64,000 bases of DNA. It comes from Prosthecobacter debontii. GTDB lineage: Bacteria; Verrucomicrobiota; Verrucomicrobiia; Verrucomicrobiales; Verrucomicrobiaceae. The notes under the pieces were generated by a model. That model ran no database searches. It was not told where the DNA came from and was given only the letters and a program-made list of their open reading frames with translations. Below, in pieces: positions 8,076-17,077 of this stretch; within the stretch, counting starts at the first letter, position 1; every line of letters begins with the position of its first letter. The position numbers and the translations under genes were made by a program. Location of the stretch: contig NZ_FUYE01000019.1 in NCBI RefSeq assembly GCF_900167535.1, positions 1 to 64,000 of the forward strand, in the 5' to 3' direction.

Positions 8076-10724
8076 ATGCGTTGCCTCCCCCGCAGATTGC
8101 TCAAAATGGTCGCCAGCTTTCTGGCGCTTCACCTCAGTCTGTGGGCCGGAGTGAATCCCACTCGGCTCATGGTGGACCTGTCACCCACGCCAGACACGGT
8201 CATGCTGAGTGCCTTTGATCTCAGCATCGTGGAGGCCGATGCGAAGGTGGACCTGGAAGCGCAGCAGACCTTGGGCAACAAGGTGCTGGCACGAGTGAAC
8301 GTTTTTGAGCTTCCGCCAAGATCGCGAGCTATCGACATCGCTAAAAAGATCGGCGTGCCTACTCTGGAGGCGACCCAAGCAGGCTGGACACGGCTAGACG
8401 CCACGCACCCTAACTGGGTGCCTCTGGTGGTGCGTGAGATGGTGCAACATGCCGCGGAGCAGGGTTTCGATGGATTCGTCCTGACCGGCCTGGAAACCAT
8501 CAGCCAGGATGCCGAGCGCGCGGCCTGTTTGAAAGCCATTCAAGAACTGGATCGCATCTATCCTGACAAACAACTGATCCTCGAAAACGGTTTGGATCTC
8601 GTGGCCGAAGGCCGTCGTTTTCTGGATGGCGTGCTGTTCATCGGGCGGGCTGAAAATCCAGCGGTGAGAGATCAGCGCATCCGGGAGGTGAAGCGTCATG
8701 GCCTCCAACCTCTGGTGGTGGAGTCCTTACCCGAGACAGTCACGGATGAGGAGATCGCCCGGCACACCGAGCATTTTCGCGCCATGGGTGCGGTTCCCTT
8801 TTTTACCACTCCTGATCTCCAGGGCACCCATCTGGGGCCACTGGTGGAGGTCACGCGTCATGTGGTCGTGATCCACTCGGGAGCCGCATCGGAGACCTTC
8901 ACCGCTCATGTTCTGCAGGGATCGCTAGAGTGGTTAGGCTGGCAGGTGAGCTATGTGGATGCAGGGAAAATGCAGCAGCCGGAGCAAGTGCAGGAATGGC
9001 AGCAAGCCGATGCGCTTATTCTGGACGCCAACCTCCAGGCTCAGCCCCAGCAGCAGGGTTTCTTGCTCGATGCTGTGCGTGCCCTCAAGGAACGCCGAGC
9101 CCCGCTGCTGCTGACCGGTGCCCCTTGGGGCAATGACGCCGACTTTTCCCAATGGTCTCAGACCCTAGGCCTACGTGGCAACGGGAGAGCCCTCCCAGTC
9201 ACAGGCAAGGCCAGCATCAAGCCCATCGCCTCCCCCTGGTTGCATCAGGCGGGCAGTATGCGCGCACGGACCCTCGGTTTTCGTGATCTGCGTGCCCCAG
9301 CGGGAGCCTCGGTCCTCAGCGCCATCGAAGCCGATGGCATTCTTTTCGATCAAGTTTTTATCACGTCATGGGGTGGAGTGTGGCTGGATGCCATGGCGAA
9401 AGAAGCCGGGCCACAAATCGCCCCGCTGCCATTTCTCGAACATTGGTTAGGCCGCTATTCCCGCGTTCCCGTCATGGATGTAGCCAGCCAAAATGGTCGC
9501 CGTTTGCTCATTCCGGTCGTGGATAGTGAGGGCTTTACCCAATCCACAACGCTTCAAGGACTGCCGCTTGCTGCAGAGGCATTGACCGAGCGACTGCTCT
9601 CACGCTACTCGCTTCCGTTCACCGTGGCCGTGTGTGAAGGAGATCTGCGAGGCACCAATCCAGGTCTGGACCCACGGGATACGCTGCGCTATGAAGCTGC
9701 CGCACGGGCGATCTTCTCACTGCCTCAGGTGCATGCCGCAGCCGGCAGCCTGAGCCGCCCCTCGAGCTGGGAAACCTGCCCGGAGATGGAGCGCGAGGTC
9801 GCAGGCACCATGGCCTACGTTCATCGCCGCCTGCTGCCTGCAGGACGCCATGTGGACCTGATGCTGTGGCCTCAAGGAGCGCGGCCTACGGATGAAGCCG
9901 TGGCGTTTAGCCATCGCATGGGGGTGGAAAATGCATGGATCACCGCCACCACTACCCTGCCTGGCACATCGCCAGCTAAGATGGCGCAAACCTGGGGTCA
10001 GCATCAGAGTCTCCTCACGCTCACACCTTTACCTCATCAAGGCGCCCTGAGGGCAGCCGAATTTATCGCCCACGAAGAGGCACAAAACGCCAGCCGCTGG
10101 ATGCAACCGGTGAATGCCATCTTCAGCTTTCGTGATGCAGCAACAGAGGAAAGGCTGTGGGAAGCTGAAAACATTCTCGACTGGTGTGCCTCCCAGCCTC
10201 TGCATGCCATCACACTGGCCGAGCACGCCAAGATCGTTCGCGATGCCGCCCGCACACGCCTGTTTGAGCAAGGCCCTGGGCACTGGATTCTGGTCAATGC
10301 CGGGCAGGCACGCACCCTTCGCCTACCTGTGAGTGCCGGCATTCCAGATCTGGACCGCAGCGTCGGTCTGGCCGGTTACAGCGTGCGTGGCCCGGATCTT
10401 TACATTCATACGTTAGGCCGTCGCCGCACCGAGTTGGTGCTAACCCCGCAGGGCACGCCCACTCATCTCCGACTCACGTCCGCCAGTGGCAAGCTCCGGT
10501 ATGATGAAGCGGGCCAGCAGCGCGCCCTGATTCAGGTGGCGGACCTGCGTCCGGTCGAGCTCAGTTTTGCAGGGATTGCCCCCGGGTCGGTCTGCCAAGT
10601 CTTCACCACCGATCACCCGCAATTCCTCACCGCAGATTCGCGGGGGCAGATCGAAGTCACGGTCCCAGCGCAAAGCGCCGTGCGTGTGCAGGTGCTCAAC
10701 TCCCCACAAGCGGCGATGCGATGA
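8076..10724 (+). CDS. PelA-like exported protein (GH114-like plus deacetylase-like), motifs degenerate
   Basis: An 882-residue protein with signal peptide MRCLPRRLLKMVASFLALHL. Residues 30-270 resemble the GH114/TM1410 barrel of PelA, and about 460-640 resemble the PelA deacetylase (VPVMDVASQNGRRLLIPVVD, then LLPAGRHVDLMLW). PelA trims and deacetylates the Pel exopolysaccharide in Pseudomonas. Here key positions differ: the barrel has GFVLTGLE where FLDTLD is expected and LENGLD where NRGFE is expected. The deacetylase has VVDSEGF for DGDGF, and AAGSLSRPSS where the His-box SHTYSHPF is expected. The start 8076 (ATG) is preferred over GTG at 8067. The downstream gene overlaps by 4 bp. Confidence 0.65.
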   Translation: MRCLPRRLLKMVASFLALHLSLWAGVNPTRLMVDLSPTPDTVMLSAFDLSIVEADAKVDLEAQQTLGNKVLARVNVFELPPRSRAIDIAKKIGVPTLEATQAGWTRLDATHPNWVPLVVREMVQHAAEQGFDGFVLTGLETISQDAERAACLKAIQELDRIYPDKQLILENGLDLVAEGRRFLDGVLFIGRAENPAVRDQRIREVKRHGLQPLVVESLPETVTDEEIARHTEHFRAMGAVPFFTTPDLQGTHLGPLVEVTRHVVVIHSGAASETFTAHVLQGSLEWLGWQVSYVDAGKMQQPEQVQEWQQADALILDANLQAQPQQQGFLLDAVRALKERRAPLLLTGAPWGNDADFSQWSQTLGLRGNGRALPVTGKASIKPIASPWLHQAGSMRARTLGFRDLRAPAGASVLSAIEADGILFDQVFITSWGGVWLDAMAKEAGPQIAPLPFLEHWLGRYSRVPVMDVASQNGRRLLIPVVDSEGFTQSTTLQGLPLAAEALTERLLSRYSLPFTVAVCEGDLRGTNPGLDPRDTLRYEAAARAIFSLPQVHAAAGSLSRPSSWETCPEMEREVAGTMAYVHRRLLPAGRHVDLMLWPQGARPTDEAVAFSHRMGVENAWITATTTLPGTSPAKMAQTWGQHQSLLTLTPLPHQGALRAAEFIAHEEAQNASRWMQPVNAIFSFRDAATEERLWEAENILDWCASQPLHAITLAEHAKIVRDAARTRLFEQGPGHWILVNAGQARTLRLPVSAGIPDLDRSVGLAGYSVRGPDLYIHTLGRRRTELVLTPQGTPTHLRLTSASGKLRYDEAGQQRALIQVADLRPVELSFAGIAPGSVCQVFTTDHPQFLTADSRGQIEVTVPAQSAVRVQVLNSPQAAMR

Positions 10725-12148
10725 AACTGACCCGAAGCCGTGCCTTTCTCCTCCTCGTTCTTTATGCCGTCTTGATCGGTATCTGGACGTGGCGCTTCAT
10801 GCCTAAATCCGCCCATGCAGCGGAGATAGGGGATTCACAGCCTACAGCGCAAGAAGGCATCGCCGGTTGGCTGGCTGCTGCGCCTCAAGACACCGCCTTA
10901 CCGGCGCTCCTGGCCTTAGCGCGCATGCCTGAGGAACAGGTGCAAATCTTGGCTGCCTGGCTGAGTTTTTCCCCTGACCGTCAAATCCGTCAATTGACCG
11001 TTCAGAAAGCTCCGATTGCCGACCTCGGTCCCGAATGGAATGCCGCGCTTCTGCACACCTGGTTAGCCCAAACACCCCAGATCGACCTCATCGAGGTGCA
11101 TCTGATGATCGCCGCCGCCGGGGATCGGGTGGCGGACAACCAGAGGCAGGCAATCCTGGAGGACCTCGCACGCCGCGCCCAGCGGCAAGGCGATCTCGTC
11201 GATGCCGTGACCATTCTAGGGCGTGCCTGTGAACTGCCAGGGGCCACTTGGGAAACCCTTCGCCAGTTGACCATGGCGGCACGCACAGCTCGTCATACCG
11301 GTCCGGCTCAAAAAGCTCTGCGTCTCTGGATTCAACGCCATGCGGACACTGAGCAGGATAGTCTGATCGAAGAAGCCAAGGACCAAGCGTTTTCGCTCAT
11401 GATGGAGGCAGGAGATGTTGAAGAAGCACTCTCACAGCAATTGGCGGAATTCGCTGGTACTGCGCCCTACTCCGAACACGCTCTGGATCGCGCTTGGTTG
11501 GCGGCTCAGCAAGCCCGTCAGGGCTCGCGCTTTCTGCCCTACCTGGAGCGTCATCTGCAATCTTTTTCCGAGCACTCGCTCTCCATTCAGGCGCTTCAGC
11601 AGCAGTCTGACATCTCGCCGAATTACCTGCGTTGGCTTTCCTGCTACGCCTCCATCTGTGACGATGAGCAGCCCAATGCCGTGAGCTTCGCGGCCTTTCT
11701 CCGGCTGGTGGCAGCCCGTGATCCACGTGCTTTGCCCAGGCTCTGCGCCCTGGCTAAAACTCCAGCTCAGATCGAGCAACTCGACGAAGCACTGAACGCA
11801 GCCCTGGACTGCGCGGAGACTCAGAGCACGGTGCTTCAACTCGCGCAAACGCACCCTGTGGCCAAACGCATGCTGGCTCTGCGTCTGCGGCAGGCTCCTT
11901 ATCACCGCCAACTTCACTATGCCGCCACTCTGGCAGCAGCAGCCGCTCAGTCTCAGGGCTCCGCATCGGTGCTTTGGCAGGAGTTTCTCCGGCGATTCCC
12001 AGATGATGTATCGGCCCGCCGTCGCTTGATTCAAGCCCATCTCCAGGATCATCAGCCGGCCATGGCCTTGCGCGCCTACGCGGAGTTGCCTAACCAATCT
12101 TTAACCGAAGATGATCGACATCAGATGACGATCCTTCAGCAGCTCTGA
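10721..12148 (+). CDS. Membrane-anchored helical-repeat (TPR-like) protein, partner of PelA-like gene
   Basis: A 475-residue protein with one N-terminal membrane segment (AFLLLVLYAVLIGIWTW) followed by an almost wholly helical, Ala/Leu/Gln-rich region of the kind made by TPR or related repeats. I see no catalytic motif. Its ATG overlaps the PelA-like stop by 4 bp (ATGA), so the two are almost certainly cotranslated. In Pel systems a TPR protein (PelB) pairs with PelA at the outer membrane; this protein is much shorter and lacks a recognisable beta-barrel, so the parallel is only suggestive. Confidence 0.55.
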   Translation: MKLTRSRAFLLLVLYAVLIGIWTWRFMPKSAHAAEIGDSQPTAQEGIAGWLAAAPQDTALPALLALARMPEEQVQILAAWLSFSPDRQIRQLTVQKAPIADLGPEWNAALLHTWLAQTPQIDLIEVHLMIAAAGDRVADNQRQAILEDLARRAQRQGDLVDAVTILGRACELPGATWETLRQLTMAARTARHTGPAQKALRLWIQRHADTEQDSLIEEAKDQAFSLMMEAGDVEEALSQQLAEFAGTAPYSEHALDRAWLAAQQARQGSRFLPYLERHLQSFSEHSLSIQALQQQSDISPNYLRWLSCYASICDDEQPNAVSFAAFLRLVAARDPRALPRLCALAKTPAQIEQLDEALNAALDCAETQSTVLQLAQTHPVAKRMLALRLRQAPYHRQLHYAATLAAAAAQSQGSASVLWQEFLRRFPDDVSARRRLIQAHLQDHQPAMALRAYAELPNQSLTEDDRHQMTILQQL

Positions 12149-12156
12149 GAGAGCGG

Positions 12157-14361
12157 TTAAAGCCGGTAATCCAGGCTCACAAAGTCCAAGATCCTCTGCC
12201 AGAGCACCTGCCAGACGGGCAGTTCATCACCATACACACGGGCACTCCCCGTCATTCCCGGTCGGAGGTGCCCATCCGGATTGTGGAGAAGCACGGTCAC
12301 CCCGTAAATCACCTCCAGCGGTTTCAGGTGCCCCTGAGCATCGGGCTGCGCCGCGATGTCCCCTCCGAGCGTGGCGACGAGGTTCGGCGGCAGCTCAGTG
12401 GTGGGTGGGGTTTTCAGGTCTGCCACCACCTCGCCAAGGTAGGTCTCCTGAGGCCGGGCACGCATCCGTAGTTCCACCTTTTGGCCAGCATGGATGTCAC
12501 GCGCCTGACGTTCATTGAGCGGGATGAACACGCGTAGTTGAGTCAGGTCCGCAATCTCACACAGGGCATCTCCAGGGCGCATGGCCGCCGAACTCAAGCG
12601 ATCAAGATCCGGTGTTAACACCACTCCGGCACGGGGTGCCTTCAGGATGCGTTTTTCATCCTGACGCTGAGCTTCTACCAGCGCAATCTCTGCCTCAGCC
12701 AGGGAGGTCTTGGCTTGCTGATAATAGGCCGGAGCATTCGCCCCTAAGGTGAGATCCAAATACTTCCGGCGCCGCTCCACTTCCAGCTTGCCCACAGTTA
12801 CCGCGCTGCTGAGACGGGGGCTGGATAGCACGGCAAGAGTTTCACCCGCCTGCACCGTTTGCCCCGTCCGCACACGAATCTCTTCGATCTTCCCAGGCAC
12901 CTCTGCACGCACCCAATCCTGCTCCACCGACTGCATGACGGCCGGGCGCTCCACCTTGATCTGCCAGGGGCTGAATAAGATCACGGTCAGCACAACAACG
13001 CCCCCCGCAAGCACTGTCAGAGGCCGCCGCCAACGTGAAGGCTGATGGCGCTGCTGTGCGAGCTGCTGTTTGAAAAAGGAAACCACAGGGACGATCAACA
13101 TGGAGATCAATGCGCCGATCCCAATGGCATCTCCCAACCAGCTCAGGCCATAGGGCTTCAACAGATGGTGGAAGATCATCGCAATCCCTAGCGTGATCTG
13201 CAGCAGATAGAGCTGGGCGGCGAAACTATACAAGACAAACCAGCCGCGATTTTGCCGCGGCAACAGCCGCTCGACCTGTGGCTTAGCTTCGCCACCGAAG
13301 ATCCAACGGCGACACAGATCACTCACGCAGAGTTGGGCCTTCGAGCGCAGATTGGGCACGCCCAGAATGTCCGTCAGCATGTAGTAACCGTCGAACTTCA
13401 TCAGCGGATTGGCATTGAAGAGCACCGTCCAGACACTGGTGATCAGCATCAGATTGAACAGCAACTGCTGCCCGGGCCCGAGCTGAGAGACCGCCCACAA
13501 AAGCGTGGCGATGGCAGCGATCACCAACTCGACGTAGATCCCGGCGGCTGCCACCAAGACACGATGCCGACGACGTGGAAAAAGATAACTGTCCGTGACA
13601 TCCGCATACAGAAACGGGCTGAACACAATGACCATCGCCCCCATCTCATGCACCTCCCCCCCGTAATGCTTGCACGTCAGTCCATGACCGAATTCATGAA
13701 TGACCTTCACCACAATGGTGAGCACCCACACCAGCGCGAGATTGGGCAGGGTCAGGAAATCATTCAGCGAGGGGGCAATGCGCGGGAAATTGAGCACGAA
13801 AACCGAAAGCCCAGCGACGAAAATGACTAGGCTGATGACGAACCCGCGCCAAGTCCAAATCGCCCGCAGCGGCCTCTCCAGACGCGTCAGCAACCGATCA
13901 GGATCCCAGAGCGGAATCTTGAGAAACAGCGCACTCATGAACATCCCCCACGGGGTTTGGGGCCTCTGGCGGGAACGTTCCAGTTGCAGTTGCTTGTGGG
14001 CACCGACCGCAGTGGCCTCCAGAAACCCGGCCACGAGCAACTCATGAGCAAACTGGATGATCCGCTCATTGAGCGACTGATCACTCTGCGCCAAAGCCAC
14101 ATGCGGATAAGCCTCTAAAAAAGCACACCTGATCTCCACCACCGAGCGCCTTCCATCAAACAGTGCGGCAAGGCTGTAGTCCTCTACCGGTAACCGAAAG
14201 TATTTCAAGGAAAGCGGGTCCTTAATGATCACAAAGGCGCGCCCCTCGAAGACCTGATGGCTGATCTGGAGGTCACTCCGGAAGGCCGAGGGCACCTGCG
14301 CTTCAAGCAGACGCGTCTGCTCTTGCTCAGCCTTCACCGGGGTATCCAGGATCTCCATCAT
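12157..14361 (-). CDS. PqqD-like / site-2 protease (M50) / HlyD adaptor fusion
   Basis: A 734-residue membrane protein with three parts. Residues 25-115 look like a PqqD-type winged helix (YSLAALFDGRRSVVEI). Residues 170-440 are a polytopic membrane region with the zinc-protease motif HEFGH at 222-226 and the third ligand in NPLMKFDGYYM. The last 270 residues are an HlyD-like barrel-sandwich adaptor (VRAEVPGKIEEIRVRTGQ). Family knowledge: such proteins are annotated as putative peptide zinc metalloproteases and sit with export systems. It starts 8 bp after the stop of the upstream HlyD gene, so they form an operon. No ABC or RND pump is in the window. The downstream end converges on the TPR-like gene. 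Confidence 0.75.
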   Translation of the reverse strand: MMEILDTPVKAEQEQTRLLEAQVPSAFRSDLQISHQVFEGRAFVIIKDPLSLKYFRLPVEDYSLAALFDGRRSVVEIRCAFLEAYPHVALAQSDQSLNERIIQFAHELLVAGFLEATAVGAHKQLQLERSRQRPQTPWGMFMSALFLKIPLWDPDRLLTRLERPLRAIWTWRGFVISLVIFVAGLSVFVLNFPRIAPSLNDFLTLPNLALVWVLTIVVKVIHEFGHGLTCKHYGGEVHEMGAMVIVFSPFLYADVTDSYLFPRRRHRVLVAAAGIYVELVIAAIATLLWAVSQLGPGQQLLFNLMLITSVWTVLFNANPLMKFDGYYMLTDILGVPNLRSKAQLCVSDLCRRWIFGGEAKPQVERLLPRQNRGWFVLYSFAAQLYLLQITLGIAMIFHHLLKPYGLSWLGDAIGIGALISMLIVPVVSFFKQQLAQQRHQPSRWRRPLTVLAGGVVVLTVILFSPWQIKVERPAVMQSVEQDWVRAEVPGKIEEIRVRTGQTVQAGETLAVLSSPRLSSAVTVGKLEVERRRKYLDLTLGANAPAYYQQAKTSLAEAEIALVEAQRQDEKRILKAPRAGVVLTPDLDRLSSAAMRPGDALCEIADLTQLRVFIPLNERQARDIHAGQKVELRMRARPQETYLGEVVADLKTPPTTELPPNLVATLGGDIAAQPDAQGHLKPLEVIYGVTVLLHNPDGHLRPGMTGSARVYGDELPVWQVLWQRILDFVSLDYRL

Positions 14362-14369
14362 GTGAGCAG

Positions 14370-15107
14370 CTAGGGCTTGGCGAAGTCCGCCTCAACACGC
14401 ATGCCGGGTTTTAACTTCAGGTCCGGATTATCCAGTTCTAACTTGACCCGATACAAGCCGCTCTCCGCATCCAGCCGAGGATCGAGAAAAACGATTCGAC
14501 CGATCACCTCGGGAGAGCCCGTGATGGAAGGCACATGCAGCTTCTGTTGCACCCCAGTTTTCAAGCTGCCGATCTGCTCAGGCTCCAGATAAAACTGAGC
14601 CTCCACCTTCTGAATATGCACGATCTGGAGCAGCACTTCGTGCAATTGTACCGACTCCCCGGGCTCCTTACCCCGATGCACCACGACACCTTGGATTGGG
14701 GATTGCAGGGTCTTTTGCTGGAGCCTTACCACAGAGGCATCCCGCTGAATCTTGGCCAAGTCGTATTCGATACTTTTGCGCAGGGCCTCTTCCTTCGTGC
14801 CAATGTCCTGCTTCAGCAGCTTCTGCGCGGCTTCGTGGTCAAATTTGGCCTTCTCCAAGATCTTTTCCGCACGCTCCACATCCATCTTTTCGAGATCATC
14901 CACCAGCCGCACCAGAGGTTGTCCCACCGTCACAGTATCCCCTTCATCCACCATGACTTCTTTGACGAGGCCTTCCACCGGCGTGCCCACCTTCACTTCT
15001 TGGAGAGGCAGCAGCAAGCCGGTCACAGACTCTGCCCTGCCCACTGAGGCAATGGCCCATAGAGCGGTGACAAACAGGCAAAATCGGTAACCAAAAGGAT
15101 GAATCAT
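14370..15107 (-). CDS. HlyD-family periplasmic adaptor
   Basis: A 245-residue membrane-fusion adaptor with N-terminal signal sequence MIHPFGYRFCLFVTALWA. The lipoyl-like half-motifs are VEGLVKEVMVDEGDTVTVGQ near residue 45 and IQGVVVHRGKEPGESV near residue 140, flanking a short helical hairpin (residues 70-130). It ends with the membrane-proximal strand GMRVEADFAKP. It is a compact version of the RND/ABC adaptor fold and is the first gene of the pair with the M50 fusion. It is divergent from the RDD gene; the promoter should lie in the 178 bp between them. Confidence 0.8.
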   Translation of the reverse strand: MIHPFGYRFCLFVTALWAIASVGRAESVTGLLLPLQEVKVGTPVEGLVKEVMVDEGDTVTVGQPLVRLVDDLEKMDVERAEKILEKAKFDHEAAQKLLKQDIGTKEEALRKSIEYDLAKIQRDASVVRLQQKTLQSPIQGVVVHRGKEPGESVQLHEVLLQIVHIQKVEAQFYLEPEQIGSLKTGVQQKLHVPSITGSPEVIGRIVFLDPRLDAESGLYRVKLELDNPDLKLKPGMRVEADFAKP

Positions 15108-15285
15108 TCCTGCTTAGGTTACGCATGACCTCGCTTCACAGCAACCTTGGAACTTAAAGAGCTTATCATCTCTTGGCTTGTCAAAGCGGTCCGGTTTTCT
15201 TAGCCTTGGCCGGATGGCTGCTGCCTTATCCAGCACCCCATCGGGTCCGTCGCGTCAATCCATAACATCAATACCACTGATTCCT

Positions 15286-15783
15286 ATGAGCGAAGTTAAT
15301 CCCTACCTGCCCCCTCAGGCCGATATCATTCCACCTTCAGATCCCACCACGCAGCCGCTGGCATCGCCGTGGATCCGCCTGGTCGCTCAAATCGTCGATG
15401 GCCTGATTGCAGGCGGCATCACGGCGGTCTGTCAGCTCATCGCCGGCTACTATACCCGCGTCTCTGCGGGCACCGTCAGTATGCTGGAGCCCTTTCTGTG
15501 GAGCCTGCTCACCATGGCCATCATCCTCGGCATCAATTGGAACTTCCTGCTCCAAGGCCAGACCATTGGCAAAAAGGTGATGAAGATCCGCATTGTCCGT
15601 AAAAGTGGCGCGCCTATCGACCGCACCCGTATCCTCACGCATCGGCTTTTGCCTGTGTGGGTGGCATCCGTTATCCCCATCATCGGCGGCATCGCCGTCA
15701 TCGTCGATGCCCTGTGCATCTTCCGCAGTGGTCATAACACCCTGCACGATGACATCGCCGACAGCAAGGTGGTGACCGCCTAA
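15286..15783 (+). CDS. RDD family membrane protein
   Basis: A 165-residue integral membrane protein. The family signature is seen as SPWIRLVAQIVDGLIAGG, with Arg and Asp in the first membrane segment, and the second half carries LTHRLLPVW and a third hydrophobic stretch. A short Pro-rich cytoplasmic leader (MSEVNPYLPPQA) precedes it. Function within the family is poorly defined (ion or solute transport has been proposed). The frame extends upstream to 15178, but the ATG at 15286 starts the conserved leader. A strong hairpin terminator follows 17 bp after the stop. Confidence 0.85.
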   Translation: MSEVNPYLPPQADIIPPSDPTTQPLASPWIRLVAQIVDGLIAGGITAVCQLIAGYYTRVSAGTVSMLEPFLWSLLTMAIILGINWNFLLQGQTIGKKVMKIRIVRKSGAPIDRTRILTHRLLPVWVASVIPIIGGIAVIVDALCIFRSGHNTLHDDIADSKVVTA

Positions 15784-15800
15784 CAAAAACCATTCCAACT

Positions 15801-15837
15801 AAAAAGCCTCCAAGATCCAGGATCTCGGAGGCTTTTT
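15801..15837. terminator. Bidirectional intrinsic terminator
   Basis: Arms AAAAAGCCTCC and GGAGGCTTTTT enclose a second pairing AGATCC/GGATCT with a one-base loop, giving a near-continuous 17 bp stem. The A-run on one side and T-run on the other allow it to end both the RDD transcript and the convergent purT transcript. Confidence 0.88.
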
Positions 15838-15865
15838 CGTTTACCCGGAAGGAAGTTCTCCCGGC

Positions 15866-17047
15866 TTACAGCTTGATCTCCATCGCTTGAGCCGCGCGAT
15901 GGGCCTTGCCACGGGCAGCTTCCACACTGTCTGCCCGGGCCAGCGTCACGGCCATGCGGCGCTGACCGCTGACGGTGGGTTTCCCGAACAGACGGAGCTG
16001 CGTATCGGGCTCGGCGAGCACTTGATCAAGCTGGCCAAACTGCACCTGGGAAGAGTCTCCTTCCACGAGGACGGCGCAGGAGGCACTCGGCCCATGCTGG
16101 CGAATGTTCGGAATCGGCAAGCCCAGGATGGCCCGCACGTGCAGGGCAAACTCGGACAGATCTTGAGAAATCAGGGTCACGAGACCGGTATCATGCGGGC
16201 GCGGAGACACTTCACTAAAGATCACATCATCGCCCTTGATGAAAAGCTCCACGCCGAAGAGCCCCCGGCCTCCCAGCGCCTCCGTGATGGCACCGGCCAT
16301 GTGCTCGGCGGCGGCCAGGGCTTTGTCGCTCATCGGATGTGGCTGCCAGGACTCGCGATAGTCGCCTTTGATTTGAGTATGTCCCACCGGGGCGCAGAAA
16401 GACGTGCCACTGGCGTGGCGCACGGTCAGCATGGTGATCTCGTAATCGAACTCGACAAAGCCTTCCACGATCACCTTGCCTTTCCCGGCGCGCCCGCCTT
16501 CCTGCGCATACTGCCAGGAGTGGGCAATGTCCGCCTCGGTTTTCACCACGCTCTGGCCTTTGCCGGAAGAGGACATGATGGGCTTCACCACACAGGGCAT
16601 GCCGATTTGGGCGATGGCAGCGCGGAATTCCTCTTCGGTTTGGGCAAACACATACGGGGAGGTTTTCAGCCCCAGTTCTTCAGCCGCGAGACGGCGGATG
16701 CCTTCGCGGTTCATAGTCAGCTTGGCAGCCCGGGCCGTGGGCACCACGGTGAAGCCTTCCTCCTCCAGCTCCACCAGCGTATCCGTGGCAATGGCCTCGA
16801 TCTCCGGCACGATGAAGTTCGGTTTTTCCACCTCCACGAGACGTCGTAGGGCCTCACCATCCAGCATGGAGATCACGTGGCTGCGGTGCGCCACCTGCAT
16901 GGCAGGCGCATTGGCATAACGATCCACAGCGATCACCTCACAGCCGAGGCGCTGGAGTTCGATGACGACCTCCTTGCCCAGTTCACCTGAGCCGAGGAGC
17001 ATAACTTTAGTTGCAGTGGAAGAAAGTGGGGTGCCGATGAGGGACAT
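15866..17047 (-). CDS. purT: Formate-dependent phosphoribosylglycinamide formyltransferase
   Basis: PurT uses formate and ATP to formylate GAR in purine synthesis, avoiding the folate-dependent PurN route. The 393 residues match the family length. Visible marks are the N-terminal [20 protein letters not shown] nucleotide-like fold, the ATP-grasp lid region [15 protein letters not shown], and the metal-binding [20 protein letters not shown] followed by HDTGLVTL. The LysM gene lies 30 bp upstream on the same strand, so cotranscription is possible though the functions are unrelated. Confidence 0.95.
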   Translation of the reverse strand: MSLIGTPLSSTATKVMLLGSGELGKEVVIELQRLGCEVIAVDRYANAPAMQVAHRSHVISMLDGEALRRLVEVEKPNFIVPEIEAIATDTLVELEEEGFTVVPTARAAKLTMNREGIRRLAAEELGLKTSPYVFAQTEEEFRAAIAQIGMPCVVKPIMSSSGKGQSVVKTEADIAHSWQYAQEGGRAGKGKVIVEGFVEFDYEITMLTVRHASGTSFCAPVGHTQIKGDYRESWQPHPMSDKALAAAEHMAGAITEALGGRGLFGVELFIKGDDVIFSEVSPRPHDTGLVTLISQDLSEFALHVRAILGLPIPNIRQHGPSASCAVLVEGDSSQVQFGQLDQVLAEPDTQLRLFGKPTVSGQRRMAVTLARADSVEAARGKAHRAAQAMEIKL

Positions 17048-17077
17048 GCGCCACCCTTGACCGAAGAGAGCCTCCCG

